Source: a virus
IMG/VR virus record: IMGVR_UViG_3300046170_000361
Span: 1 to 28,271 of that record
Strand: one strand, 5' to 3'
Length of the DNA stretch: 28,271 nt
A program made the translations under genes and the position numbers. The notes under the pieces are model-generated. The model ran no database searches. It saw only the letters and a list, made by a program, of their open reading frames with translations, and was not told the origin of the DNA. Positions 17,426 through 23,965 of the stretch are shown here, in pieces. The first letter of the stretch is position 1. Each line of letters starts with the position of its first letter.

Positions 17426-18085
17426 TCAGTCATGAAGGGCGAGTTGCCCCGCCACTGTCGCGGCTCCATGACGCTCCTTCAGCTTCGCGGCTTCTTCAGA
17501 CGGAATCGCTGGACTGCTAACCATCTTCTGAATGCGATCAGAGTTGGTCTTCAGTGCGGCGCGATTAGTCTCAACAGCCTTCATAGCGTTCAGGCTCATC
17601 AGTAGGTCAGGACAGTCGGCCTCGCTTACAAAGCGAACGCCAACGGCGCGGCCCTGAAAGCCACCGTTGCCGAAACATACGATACGACCCAGCGCAATTT
17701 TGTTGATTGCCTCTTGGTCATACTGCTTCGGCGTTAGCCCATCTTCCTTGTACTCACCGGGGATGATGTCACCCACAGCAGGCAACGATGTGCCGGCGTT
17801 GGGCCGGTGAAATCGCTTTGATGTGTAGTGATAATCAACGTCCATGTCCCCAGCGGCGGCTTGACAAATATCACGGAAGCTAGAGGAAACGATGTTCCCC
17901 ACCTCTGTGAGAATCGTCGCTCGCATAGCCGGACTGACTGCGGGACTAACACTGTCATCCACCATCTGCTCCACAATCTGGTCGATTGTCGGGGCGGTGA
18001 CACCCATTTCGTACAAGTCCGCTATGACTGACGCGGCTTCAGACACCATCCTTTTACGGTGTGTCATTCTTTCTCTGTTGGTCAT
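17426..18085 (-). CDS. Hypothetical protein coupled to ParB-like gene
   Basis: The 219-residue protein starts at 18085, sharing one base with the ParB-like stop (TAATG) and using GGAGG at the end of that gene. The first ~60 residues look helical (ASVIADLYEMGVTAPTIDQI). The middle contains VGDIIPGEYKEDGLTPKQYD and ALGRIVCFGNGGFQGRAVGV; the C-terminus is helical and charged. I do not recognise a family. The tight coupling suggests it partners the ParB-like protein or is made in equal amounts. Confidence 0.6.
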   Translation of the reverse strand: MTNRERMTHRKRMVSEAASVIADLYEMGVTAPTIDQIVEQMVDDSVSPAVSPAMRATILTEVGNIVSSSFRDICQAAAGDMDVDYHYTSKRFHRPNAGTSLPAVGDIIPGEYKEDGLTPKQYDQEAINKIALGRIVCFGNGGFQGRAVGVRFVSEADCPDLLMSLNAMKAVETNRAALKTNSDRIQKMVSSPAIPSEEAAKLKERHGAATVAGQLALHD

Positions 18086-19164
18086 TACTGACCTCCTATC
18101 ATCTTGACGCTTTCGCGTACTTTCTGAGCGGGGCGTTTATGCAGGGCCGCTCGTAACCCTGCACACCGAGACTCCAAGCCAGATAAGGCTAAGCTCAGGG
18201 ACTCAAGTGATTCTTCGTCGAGGTGCTTTGAGAACTTGGCAATCTCTGCCACGGCCAGCCCTTGTTGGCTGTCATCGGTCAGCAGTTTGCTCAGTGAATT
18301 GGCAAGGGACTTGGCTTTGCGGTTGATCTCTGGCAATTCCTCTGTCTTGCCGAATGGATTAGCCGCTTTGTATGCCTCCTCTGATGCGCTCCGTGTGCTG
18401 ATAGTCCCTTTGCGGAACCCGTCAGACAGGGCGGTGGTTACTTTCTTGGCTGTCTGCGCGACTTCTTTCTCAGCCTCTTTCGCAGTCGCTTCGTCGCCCC
18501 GCTTTCTGGCTATCTTGGCCCGCGTTTCAGCACCCTTGGTGTGACGCGTAACAAGCGTGTTAGTAACTGACGCCTGCCCAGCCGACAACCCTTTAAAGGT
18601 TTCTGGCTTGGCCTTTCCTGATTCGATCAGCGCAAGGGAATGAAGCGCAGTCGTAACCCTGTACTCATTCCAGCCAAGAAATTCGATCAGCATCCCGGCG
18701 GTGTACGGATGGTCACTAGGCGCCTCGGCACCATCTAAGATTGCAAAATTAGGCGCATACCGAATAGAGGTTTTTGCTGTTCTTGCAGGCAGTTTGCCAA
18801 GGTCGATGCGCCCATCGGCGTAGCCCTTGACGATTGCGCGAACAGTCTCCTGCTCAACGTCAGCATCGGAGCCCCACTCCTCCATGTTCTCAGCCGCCAT
18901 GATCTTTGCCATATCTGTATCTGATAGATCACGGATGATGAAATTAAATTCTTTGGTGGCGGGGTAGACTGATCGCAGGGCTTCAAGCCGATGATGTCCG
19001 TAGGCAATTTCGATGCCGCCTTTCACCTCTCTGGCTACGATGTTCTCCCAGAAATCAGTGTCCTGAATAGACCGCTTGAGAGCTTCAAGTTTGTCCTGCT
19101 TGCAGGGGTACGTTTCCATATCCCGAAAGGGATTTGAGCGCACGTTTTTCAGTTTAACTTTCAT
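18085..19164 (-). CDS. ParB/Spo0J-family nuclease-fold DNA-binding protein
   Basis: The 359-residue protein carries the ParB N-terminal fold: an NPFRDMETYP strand near residue 11, IEIAYGHHRLEAL at 51-63 (the GHHR form of the family's G-E/H-R-R CTP-binding box) and AAENMEEWGSDADVEQ at ~90-105 (the second box). Residues ~150-200 could be the helix-turn-helix (GMLIEFLGWNEYRVTTALHS). The C-terminus is long, helical and charged. No ParA is present in the window, so classic segregation is unlikely. Orphan phage ParB proteins are usually regulators or replication accessories. AAGAAAGG lies before the ATG. Two adjacent dyads lie just upstream and could be its sites. Confidence 0.8.
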   Translation of the reverse strand: MKVKLKNVRSNPFRDMETYPCKQDKLEALKRSIQDTDFWENIVAREVKGGIEIAYGHHRLEALRSVYPATKEFNFIIRDLSDTDMAKIMAAENMEEWGSDADVEQETVRAIVKGYADGRIDLGKLPARTAKTSIRYAPNFAILDGAEAPSDHPYTAGMLIEFLGWNEYRVTTALHSLALIESGKAKPETFKGLSAGQASVTNTLVTRHTKGAETRAKIARKRGDEATAKEAEKEVAQTAKKVTTALSDGFRKGTISTRSASEEAYKAANPFGKTEELPEINRKAKSLANSLSKLLTDDSQQGLAVAEIAKFSKHLDEESLESLSLALSGLESRCAGLRAALHKRPAQKVRESVKMIGGQ

Positions 19165-19187
19165 GGTTGATTACCTTTCTTTCGATG

Positions 19188-19226
19188 CCGGTGAGCTACC
19201 GGCTGAGCATTGCCACATCCTGTGGC
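19188..19226. repeat. Two adjacent perfect 15-bp dyads upstream of the ParB-like gene
   Basis: CCGGT-GAGCT-ACCGG (19188-19202) and GCCACA-TCC-TGTGGC (19212-19226) lie 24 bp apart centre to centre, in the 120-bp gap between the HTH gene and the ParB-like start. No U-tract follows. The first shares its arms with 17298-17320. They are candidate binding sites for the ParB-like or HTH protein, or transcript hairpins that reduce readthrough. Confidence 0.5.
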
Positions 19227-19284
19227 GAATTAGGGCCAGCATTTATCCGACAGGGGGCTGGCTAACCTGCGCTCACTGATGAGG

Positions 19285-19500
19285 TCAGCCGGATTCGATA
19301 GACCATTCAGCGATGGAAACCTTCTCGCCGTAGCGGTTATGCACGGTCTTCATCTGGGTCTTAATGGGATGCCCGTCAGCGCGCAGTTCAGAAATGCGGG
19401 CAGGGGCTTCAAGCACTCCAAGCCGTGACCAGCTCACCAATCGGTTGAGTGTCTGTCCTTGCTGGAGGTGGTGAAGGATTCGTTCTTTCTGGCTCATCAT
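19285..19500 (-). CDS. Small helix-turn-helix protein, first gene of early operon (Cro-like position)
   Basis: The 71-residue product starts at ATG 19500 with GAGG eight bases upstream; a TTG 33 bases earlier is less likely. The segment QKERILHHLQQGQTLNRLVS followed by LEAPARISELRADGHPI is a winged-helix pattern typical of small phage HTH_39-like domains (family from memory). A beta hairpin (IKTQMKTVHNRYGEKVSIAE) follows. It lies first in the operon facing the XRE repressor, where Cro-type regulators sit, but the fold looks different from Cro. It may regulate the switch region. Confidence 0.6.
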   Translation of the reverse strand: MMSQKERILHHLQQGQTLNRLVSWSRLGVLEAPARISELRADGHPIKTQMKTVHNRYGEKVSIAEWSIESG

Positions 19501-19536
19501 GGTTGTGTCCTCATCCGTAAGCTGTATACCCAATGG

Positions 19537-19612
19537 TTGCTAAGTAGGGTCATCATGGCACATGTTGCTAGAGGTGGTCAACAGTAAACAAATGTTGCGT
19601 TTGGTGGTTGTA
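19537..19612. repeat. Three imperfect direct repeats in the switch region (operator-like)
   Basis: Related units begin with TTGC at 19537, 19565 and 19595 (periods 28 and 30). The second and third share ATGTTGC-N4-GGTGGT; the first and second share TTGCTA and GGTCANCA. The second is also a dyad (TGTTG-N11-CAACA, 19564-19584). They overlap the presumed early promoter, so they look like binding sites for the divergently encoded regulators. Confidence 0.55.
19552..19581 (-). promoter_or_regulatory. Candidate promoter of the minus-strand early operon
   Basis: On the minus strand TTGACC (19581-19576) is followed by an 18-bp spacer and CATGAT (19557-19552), a fair sigma-70 match. It lies within the direct repeats and about 50 bp before the HTH gene start, so a repressor binding there would block it. 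The match is imperfect. Confidence 0.4.
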
Positions 19613-19617
19613 AAAGT

Positions 19618-19761
19618 TTATTGAAAATGGTTAGCTAGCCAATCTTGCAGTTCAAGCAGGTTAGCGTATTCATGCGTTATGGCATCCTGAACAGGCTGTG
19701 CAAGGTGGGATGCGTCCTCCGCATCAAGGTATTCGAGTCGTTGTTTTACTAACGTACTCAT
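19618..19761 (-). CDS. Possible small protein, 47 residues
   Basis: ATG 19761 to TAA 19620-19618 gives MSTLVKQRLEYLDAEDASHL followed by a helical, acidic remainder. Codon use looks natural, but there is no clear ribosome site, and it lies between the repressor start and the operator repeats, upstream of the early promoter. It could be a small accessory gene with its own promoter, or chance. Confidence 0.35.
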   Translation of the reverse strand: MSTLVKQRLEYLDAEDASHLAQPVQDAITHEYANLLELQDWLANHFQ

Positions 19762-19833
19762 TATCATTACGTGAGCGGAGTCAGGCATTTCAAAAGTGTC
19801 CTAATCTGTGTAAGCGGTTGGGATAAACTAAAA

Positions 19834-19848
19834 GATACACCATGTATC
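19834..19848. promoter_or_regulatory. Palindromic operator before the repressor gene
   Basis: GATACA-CCA-TGTATC is a perfect 15-bp dyad ending 12 bases before the repressor ATG, in the style of XRE-repressor operators. Autoregulation by the adjacent repressor is the likely role. I found no second full copy nearby. Confidence 0.55.
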
Positions 19849-19860
19849 GGGAATGTAAAT

Positions 19861-20217
19861 ATGCCAGACGAAAATTTGTCACCAATTGCACCGTTGATGT
19901 CTGAGGTGTTTGCCGACAATCTGAAACAGTTTATGGAGCAAAACGACATCAGCACTAACGGTGTCGCTTTACGCTCTGGGATCGCGCAGAAGACGCTGTG
20001 GGTCACGATCAACAAGAAGAACATACCGACGCTGGATACAGCAAAGAAAATGTGTGACGCGCTGAACGTCGATATGCGAGTGATGATGAGCCGTTTACTA
20101 CAGCCCTCAGAATTAAATCGCACCAAGATTATTGGCAAGGCCATCGACTCTTTGATTTCTCTCCCGACAGAAAGGGTCGCGGCGGTCCGTGAGGTCATGG
20201 ACGCCTTCTCTAAGTAA
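19861..20217 (+). CDS. XRE-family phage repressor
   Basis: From ATG 19861 the product has 118 residues; a GTG 90 bases upstream would add an unlikely cysteine-bearing extension across the operator. The HTH domain is clear: MSEVFADNLKQFMEQNDIST, then GVALRSGIAQKTLWVTINKK and PTLDTAKKMCDALNVDMRVM. The C-terminal ~40 residues are helical, with no LexA/CI-type Ser-Lys protease domain, so RecA-stimulated self-cleavage is not expected and another induction route is needed. It is divergent from the HTH/ParB operon and just before a strong terminator. Transcription regulator is confident; lysogenic repressor is inferred from context. Confidence 0.8.
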   Translation: MPDENLSPIAPLMSEVFADNLKQFMEQNDISTNGVALRSGIAQKTLWVTINKKNIPTLDTAKKMCDALNVDMRVMMSRLLQPSELNRTKIIGKAIDSLISLPTERVAAVREVMDAFSK

Positions 20218-20262
20218 GCAAGCCTTGCATTAAGCACATCTTACTGACACAATAGTGACAAG

Positions 20263-20286
20263 CCCCGATAAGTCGGGGTTAGTTTT
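20263..20286 (+). terminator. Rho-independent terminator after the repressor
   Basis: CCCCGA-TAAG-TCGGGG (20263-20278) forms a six-pair GC-rich hairpin followed by TTAGTTTT. It separates repressor transcription from the annealing protein gene. Confidence 0.8.
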
Positions 20287-20321
20287 GCATATCCCATGTC
20301 ACATATTGCTAGGAGGGCATT

Positions 20322-20954
20322 GTGAGCAAGAAAGATGACGGCGTGGTTAATATCCACGGAAAGCAATATCTCACTGTCGCGAGGCGAACGAACGATTTTC
20401 GCGAGCGGCATCCTGATTTCGGTATTCACACGGAAATCTTGTCTATTGATGACGCCACGGTGGTGTGTCGGGCAGTGATTACTGATGAGGCTGGTCGCCA
20501 AATCTCTTCCGGCATTGCAGAGGAGAGTCGAACGTCCAGCCGAATCAATCAGACATCAGCGGTTGAAAACTGTGAGACATCTGCTGTCGGCAGGGCGCTT
20601 GCCTTCTTCGGTATGGCAGGTACAGAGATAGCCAGTGCTGATGAGGTGGCTGGTGCTATCAACCAGCAGAACCAGAACGCGGTTGATGAGGGGTTGATGG
20701 CTCACGCTGTTGCCGTTCGCGAAAACCTAGATGAGATCCACATGATGAAAACCGCCATGCAGGAGGAAGACTTTATGACTGCGGCTGGCATCTTTATGGA
20801 TTGGGATGAGGACACGCTACAGGCATTGCGCCGTGCGCCTTCAAAGGGCGGGGTGTGGACAACATCAGAGGTCGCATTGCTGAGGGCTGATGGCGCTGTC
20901 GGCAAGTGTGTATCAACGATTAAGAAGCAAGACTATGCGGAGGCTCGCGCGTGA
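20322..20954 (+). CDS. Rad52/ERF-like single-strand annealing protein (tentative)
   Basis: The 210-residue product starts at GTG 20322, preceded by AGGAGGG. The diagnostic block is INQTSAVENCETSAVGRALA followed by FFGMAGTEIASADEVAGAI (about residues 75-110), a segment found in phage annealing proteins of the ERF/Sak type and in related uncharacterised proteins placed beside SSB genes. The N-terminal part (VVCRAVITDEAGRQISSGIA) is a beta-rich half of that fold. The C-terminal half is helical and variable. A small SSB-like gene follows with a GTGA overlap, as in recombination modules. It probably promotes strand annealing during replication or circularisation. Remote by eye. Confidence 0.55.
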   Translation: MSKKDDGVVNIHGKQYLTVARRTNDFRERHPDFGIHTEILSIDDATVVCRAVITDEAGRQISSGIAEESRTSSRINQTSAVENCETSAVGRALAFFGMAGTEIASADEVAGAINQQNQNAVDEGLMAHAVAVRENLDEIHMMKTAMQEEDFMTAAGIFMDWDEDTLQALRRAPSKGGVWTTSEVALLRADGAVGKCVSTIKKQDYAEARA

Positions 20955-21190
20955 AGGCAATCAAGAAACTGATGGTTCCGAAAGGGGAGTACACCGACAA
21001 GCAGACCGGCGAGACCAAGACTAGCTGGCTCAACATCGGGGTGCTTCAGTCGGACGGTAACGGAAAGTACAAGGTCAAGCTGGACAGCATCCCTGTCGGG
21101 GAGTTCAGCGGATGGGTCGAGTGCTTTGATATTGAGCCGCGACAGGGCGGTCAGGGTGGTGGTTCTAACAAAATGGCAGGGTGGGATTAA
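20951..21190 (+). CDS. Small single-stranded DNA-binding-like protein
   Basis: The 79-residue product starts at GTG 20951, overlapping the upstream stop as GTGA. Beta segments KAIKKLMVPKGEYTDKQTGE, TSWLNIGVLQSD and KYKVKLDSIPVGEFSGWVEC are followed by a Gly-rich tail ending KMAGWD. This resembles tiny phage proteins beside annealing genes that are thought to act as minimal SSBs. The binding surface and function are inferred from similarity of pattern and from context. Confidence 0.5.
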   Translation: MKAIKKLMVPKGEYTDKQTGETKTSWLNIGVLQSDGNGKYKVKLDSIPVGEFSGWVECFDIEPRQGGQGGGSNKMAGWD

Positions 21191-21405
21191 TGGATAACAG
21201 CGCATTTTTTAAGCACAGTGAACTGCTTGAGTTCGCAGGGGTAAAGCAAGTGGATTCGCTAATGCGATGGTTAGATAAGCAAAGTATCCCCTACTTGGTT
21301 GATGCCAAGGGAAGACCAAAGGTAAAGTACGCATCCGTTGAGAAACATTATGTGACCAAGGATGCCGAGGAAGAAAGAATCGGGTTTGCCCCCGTACACC
21401 AGTAG
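21190..21405 (+). CDS. DUF4224-like small protein, candidate excisionase
   Basis: The product has 71 residues from ATG 21190, which overlaps the previous stop as TAATG; an in-frame codon nine bases earlier is less likely. The sequence SELLEFAGVKQVDSLMRWLD then IPYLVDAKGRPKVKY is the DUF4224 pattern, a short MerR/excisionase-like helix-turn-helix protein that typically precedes this class of phage integrase. Its 3' end overlaps the integrase start by 44 bp, so the two are coupled. It may direct excision by binding attP arms, though that role is inferred. Confidence 0.65.
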   Translation: MDNSAFFKHSELLEFAGVKQVDSLMRWLDKQSIPYLVDAKGRPKVKYASVEKHYVTKDAEEERIGFAPVHQ

Positions 21406-22369
21406 GGACAAAGTTCGGGGCGTTGTTTTCCGTCCTTACATGGGGAGGGTGGATGGCAAAATCAGGTGGGGTTCTAGAGTTTGGCTCGCCCCACTTGATG
21501 CCCCTCTTTCAGAAGTCTGGGCCGAGTATGAAGCCCTCCATACAGAGCAACAGCACACCGTAACTTGGCTACTGCAAACCTATTTCGGTAGCCGTCAGTT
21601 TAATAACCTTAGAGTCAAGACCCAGACTGATTACCGCAGTCGCGCCAACACCCTACAAAATAAGCTGATGACTAACGGCAAGCCGTTCGGTCAATTGCTG
21701 TTAACACGGGTAGACCGCTACCTTTTGCGTGAATACCTAGACTTGAGCAGTCATCCGGTCAGCGCCAATCGGCAGATAGCAGTGCTGAGTTCGGCGTGGG
21801 CATGGGCGCTAGAGCGGTACAAGATTCCCCCCAATGCCTGCAAGGAGGTGAAGCCCAACAAGGAAAAGCCGCGTACTCGGTATGTGAATGACCAAGAATA
21901 CCGCAGGGCAAAGAGCCTTGCTCCTCTCTGGTTGCAAGTCGCGATGGACTTATCGTATATCTGCCGCGCTAGGAGGGGAGAGGTGCTAGCCCTAACCCTT
22001 AACGACATTCAAGCCGATGGCCTTTTGATTAACCGCAGTAAGGGCAGTAAGGCTGAGGTTACGCAATGGACTCCGGCGCTTCGGTCAGTGGTCGAGAGGG
22101 CGAGGGCGTTGTCAGGGTCGGGGGAATACTTGGTCAGGACTCCTGCCGGACATATCCGTGTGCCGCAGTTTGATTCCGCTTGGCGCAGGCTGATGACAAA
22201 GGTAGCTGAGGCAGGCGGCGCAAAGTTTTCGTATCACGACATCAAAGCCAAGGGCCTATCAGATATGCATGAACCTTGGGCTGGTCACAAGTCCGAATCA
22301 ATGCTGGATACTTACGTCAGAACACCAAGAAAAATCACCCCTGATTACGCAGATGATGCTGACGTTTAA
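21362..22369 (+). CDS. int: Tyrosine recombinase, phage integrase
   Basis: The 335-residue protein has the full tyrosine recombinase layout: an N-terminal arm/core-binding region (about residues 1-165), the Arg box SYICRARRGEVLAL (R204 probable), a lysine in the beta-hairpin region (RSKGSKAEVTQW), HDIK at 292-295 in place of HxxR, H309 in AGHKS and the nucleophile Y318 in DTYVR. The Arg-to-Lys change in the second box is shared by many integrases with HDLKAKG, so it is probably active. ATG 21362 overlaps the DUF4224-like gene. The stop is 82 bp from the attP core with the partial tRNA, so it integrates at a tRNA. Confidence 0.9.
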   Translation: MPRKKESGLPPYTSRDKVRGVVFRPYMGRVDGKIRWGSRVWLAPLDAPLSEVWAEYEALHTEQQHTVTWLLQTYFGSRQFNNLRVKTQTDYRSRANTLQNKLMTNGKPFGQLLLTRVDRYLLREYLDLSSHPVSANRQIAVLSSAWAWALERYKIPPNACKEVKPNKEKPRTRYVNDQEYRRAKSLAPLWLQVAMDLSYICRARRGEVLALTLNDIQADGLLINRSKGSKAEVTQWTPALRSVVERARALSGSGEYLVRTPAGHIRVPQFDSAWRRLMTKVAEAGGAKFSYHDIKAKGLSDMHEPWAGHKSESMLDTYVRTPRKITPDYADDADV

Positions 22370-22387
22370 ATTCTGTTACCCACAGTG

Positions 22388-22613
22388 TTATCCCACAAAG
22401 GCGAGTTAATTATTTAGCCTCCCCTCTAGGCCGCATAAACACTAGGTTTGATGGCGCGGAATAGAGGATTTGAACCTCTGACCTTCGGTTTCGTAGGCCG
22501 ACATACAATGCTTTCAGGGCAATGCCTACAGCCCGATTATGGGATAAAACGAGGGAGTATAGATTAGCTTGAAAGCTAGGCTTGGCGGGACTTTTATCCC
22601 ACACAAACCTAGT
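22388..22613. other. attP: Candidate attP region: tRNA core, arm-type sites and flanking inverted repeat
   Basis: The core 22452-22497 is, on the minus strand, the 3' half of a tRNA (see its own entry). Around it lie three near-copies of TTTTATCCCACA: 22388-22397 (TTATCCCACA), 22538-22549 (inverted, CA to TA) and 22592-22603. These look like integrase arm-binding sites. A ten-base inverted repeat, ACTAGGTTTG (22441-22450) and CAAACCTAGT (22604-22613), brackets the core. Placement just after int supports attP. The exact crossover cannot be fixed without a bacterial attB. Confidence 0.7.
22452..22497 (-). tRNA. Partial tRNA-Arg (anticodon ACG), 3' half only; attP core
   Basis: Read on the minus strand, it runs from the anticodon loop CTACGAA (anticodon ACG) through stem ACCGA, variable loop AGGTC, T arm AGAGG-TTCAAAT-CCTCT, acceptor strand ATTCCGC, discriminator G and CCA. 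The 5' half is absent: upstream sequence offers no GCGGAAT or D arm, and the anticodon stem has a C-A mismatch at its closing pair. This is what a phage carries to rebuild the host tRNA on integration, so it is not expected to be functional alone. Confidence 0.7.
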
Positions 22614-22634
22614 AATATTTGCAACGGTTCCGCA

Positions 22635-22877
22635 TCAGGAAACGCGCCACACTCGGTAACTGTCTTCGCCTTCTGGGCGGCGACTAATCCGGTAATCCTC
22701 GGGAAGCCATCCGGCCTTTCGTTGCTGTTGCACAGCGGCCCCCACTCTGGGCGCGTCAGCGCGACTACAGGCAAAAGAATCTCCAACCTCTAGGTCAGAC
22801 AGCCATGCCCATTTAGACCCCCTCACGCGCTCCGGTGTGGTCACGGGGATGCCTTTCTCAATTGGTGGTTTAATCAT
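22635..22877 (-). CDS. Hypothetical protein, last gene of accessory operon
   Basis: The 80-residue basic protein starts at ATG 22877 with a GGAGAGGCGG site, overlapping the upstream gene by 8 bp. It reads like a small ordered domain: LSDLEVGDSFACSRADAPRV followed by AAVQQQRKAGWLPEDYRISR and RVWRVS at the end. No known family is recognised. It lies in the ArdC-led operon, so a role in countering host defences is possible by association only. Confidence 0.6.
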   Translation of the reverse strand: MIKPPIEKGIPVTTPERVRGSKWAWLSDLEVGDSFACSRADAPRVGAAVQQQRKAGWLPEDYRISRRPEGEDSYRVWRVS

Positions 22878-23193
22878 TGCCGCCTCTCCTCATTGCTGAA
22901 TTAATAAACCATGTTGCACGGGGCGAGTCCCCGCCTATGTTCCATCGGATAGGAACGTCAGACTCAACAGCTATACCGCCATCGTAATATTTCCATGCGT
23001 ATACAGTGGCTCGCACCGTCTCCCCTTCAGCGTCAGTGAATGACAGTCCCCACTCATGCGAGACTTTCTCGGATGGGTCGTAATCAATCCAATCAGGTTT
23101 TCCAAATGCGTGAACCAGATCAGAGTATTTCGCGGTGGTGTACCCTTGCAGGCACGTTCCCGAAATATTTTCGCATTTCTCAAATTTAAGCAT
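22870..23193 (-). CDS. Hypothetical protein with mixed alpha/beta pattern
   Basis: The product has 107 residues from ATG 23193, supported by GAGG eight bases upstream and preferred over a start at 23235. It begins MLKFEKCENISGTCLQGYTT, then YSDLVHAFGKPDW, and continues with beta-type segments (KVSHEWGLSFTDAEGETVRA, TVYAWKYYDG). It is not recognised. It sits between a tiny membrane peptide and the last operon gene, overlapping the latter by 8 bp. Confidence 0.6.
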   Translation of the reverse strand: MLKFEKCENISGTCLQGYTTAKYSDLVHAFGKPDWIDYDPSEKVSHEWGLSFTDAEGETVRATVYAWKYYDGGIAVESDVPIRWNIGGDSPRATWFINSAMRRGGND

Positions 23194-23203
23194 TTCAATT
23201 TCC

Positions 23204-23281
23204 TCAATTAGCAACAAGTGAATAGGCGCAGACAATAAAAAACAGAAACATCGCCGCGCCTACCCAATCCGAATTAATCAC
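23204..23281 (-). CDS. Very small membrane peptide, 25 residues
   Basis: GTG 23281 overlaps the upstream stop as GTGA, and TGA 23206-23204 ends it just ahead of the next gene's ribosome site. The peptide is INSDWVG followed by AAMFLFFIVCAYSLVAN, one hydrophobic span. The coupling and placement favour a real gene, but a chance frame of this size is easy to obtain. Confidence 0.45.
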   Translation of the reverse strand: MINSDWVGAAMFLFFIVCAYSLVAN

Positions 23282-23448
23282 GGGCGCAATTCCTCGCAAT
23301 CGATGCAAGCGCCGTAATCATTTATGAAGCCAGATTCTTCAATCTCTCCGCACACTTCGCACTGGCTGAAGTTGTGCGGGATATCTTCGGCATTTGGGCA
23401 GTGGGGATGGTGACCATTTACCCGCCCGCATTCTCCGCACAGGTTCAT
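23278..23448 (-). CDS. Small Cys-rich zinc-ribbon protein, 56 residues
   Basis: ATG 23448 overlaps the upstream stop as ATGA. The protein has four Cys pairs or singles: CGECG at residues 4-8, HPHCPN, CEVCGE and CIDCEE, enough for one or two zinc sites. Similar Cys-rich peptides occur in phages, often as regulators or inhibitors of host enzymes. It is not recognised at the family level. Confidence 0.6.
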   Translation of the reverse strand: MNLCGECGRVNGHHPHCPNAEDIPHNFSQCEVCGEIEESGFINDYGACIDCEELRP

Positions 23449-23717
23449 ATTCCCACCCCCTCGCGATAGTCGGCTGTTTGCTCGGCTTCAATTGCTCGGC
23501 GGGTAATCTCCGCGCGCGCGTCCTGAGTCAATAAGACTTGCTCGGCGTATTCGGTTTGCGGTTGATTGCGAAGCCAAAGGCGAGCGCTCCAAACCATCCG
23601 GTTTATTTGTTCGGGACTGAAGTCAGCGAGAGTTTTACCCCTCGCCGCGTCCATTGTTATCCAATAGTGGCGGGCGTCTTCCTGTAGCCCGTGAACGTAT
23701 TGCCCTATCTTGCTCAT
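23445..23717 (-). CDS. Hypothetical helical protein
   Basis: The product has 90 residues from ATG 23717, overlapping the upstream stop as ATGA; an in-frame start 30 bases earlier lies inside the upstream gene. The sequence SKIGQYVHGLQEDARHYWIT, then SPEQINRMVWSARLWLRNQP and DARAEITRRAIEAEQT is helical with no signal or membrane span. The family is unknown. Confidence 0.6.
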   Translation of the reverse strand: MSKIGQYVHGLQEDARHYWITMDAARGKTLADFSPEQINRMVWSARLWLRNQPQTEYAEQVLLTQDARAEITRRAIEAEQTADYREGVGI

Positions 23718-23923
23718 GCCGCGCCCCTCCGCGTTTTGGCTAAACACTCTCCGACGATGTTGCGCATGATCTCGCGCTCCTCATGATCGTGATCTAGTTG
23801 CGCGGATAGGTTTGCATTCATGGCGAGGTGCATTCCTTCGCGCTTGAGTCGGGCCAATTCCTCAACTTGCGCCAGTGTCATCTGGACAAAGGCGCGCGTG
23901 ATTAAATCGGTTTCGTTATTCAT
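23714..23923 (-). CDS. Small helical hypothetical protein
   Basis: The 69-residue product starts at ATG 23923 with GGGAG upstream. It is helical and charged: TLAQVEELARLKREGMHLAM, then QLDHDHEEREIMRNIVGECL. It begins 42 bp after the ArdC stop. No family is recognised. Confidence 0.6.
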   Translation of the reverse strand: MNNETDLITRAFVQMTLAQVEELARLKREGMHLAMNANLSAQLDHDHEEREIMRNIVGECLAKTRRGAA

Positions 23924-23965
23924 GGCTAAATCTCCCTATTCAGATATTACTAGGTGGGGCCGCAA

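Larger units (their letters stand above)
22370..22634. other. Intergenic region between int and the accessory operon
   Basis: This 265-bp stretch between convergent genes has no supported coding sequence. It contains the attP features. A TAGCTT-GA-AAGCTA hairpin also lies here (22564-22577) and could help end the convergent transcripts. Frames across it (22410-22604) only translate the tRNA. Confidence 0.6.

Noticed and set aside
17361-17436. Frame of 18 codons (MTESGQGDTP start) on the minus strand
   Set aside because: It overlaps the hypothetical gene's end without a ribosome site and covers hairpins.
22410-22604. Open frame on the minus strand, 64 residues
   Set aside because: It only translates the tRNA remnant (RSEVQILYSAP pattern), a common spurious frame.
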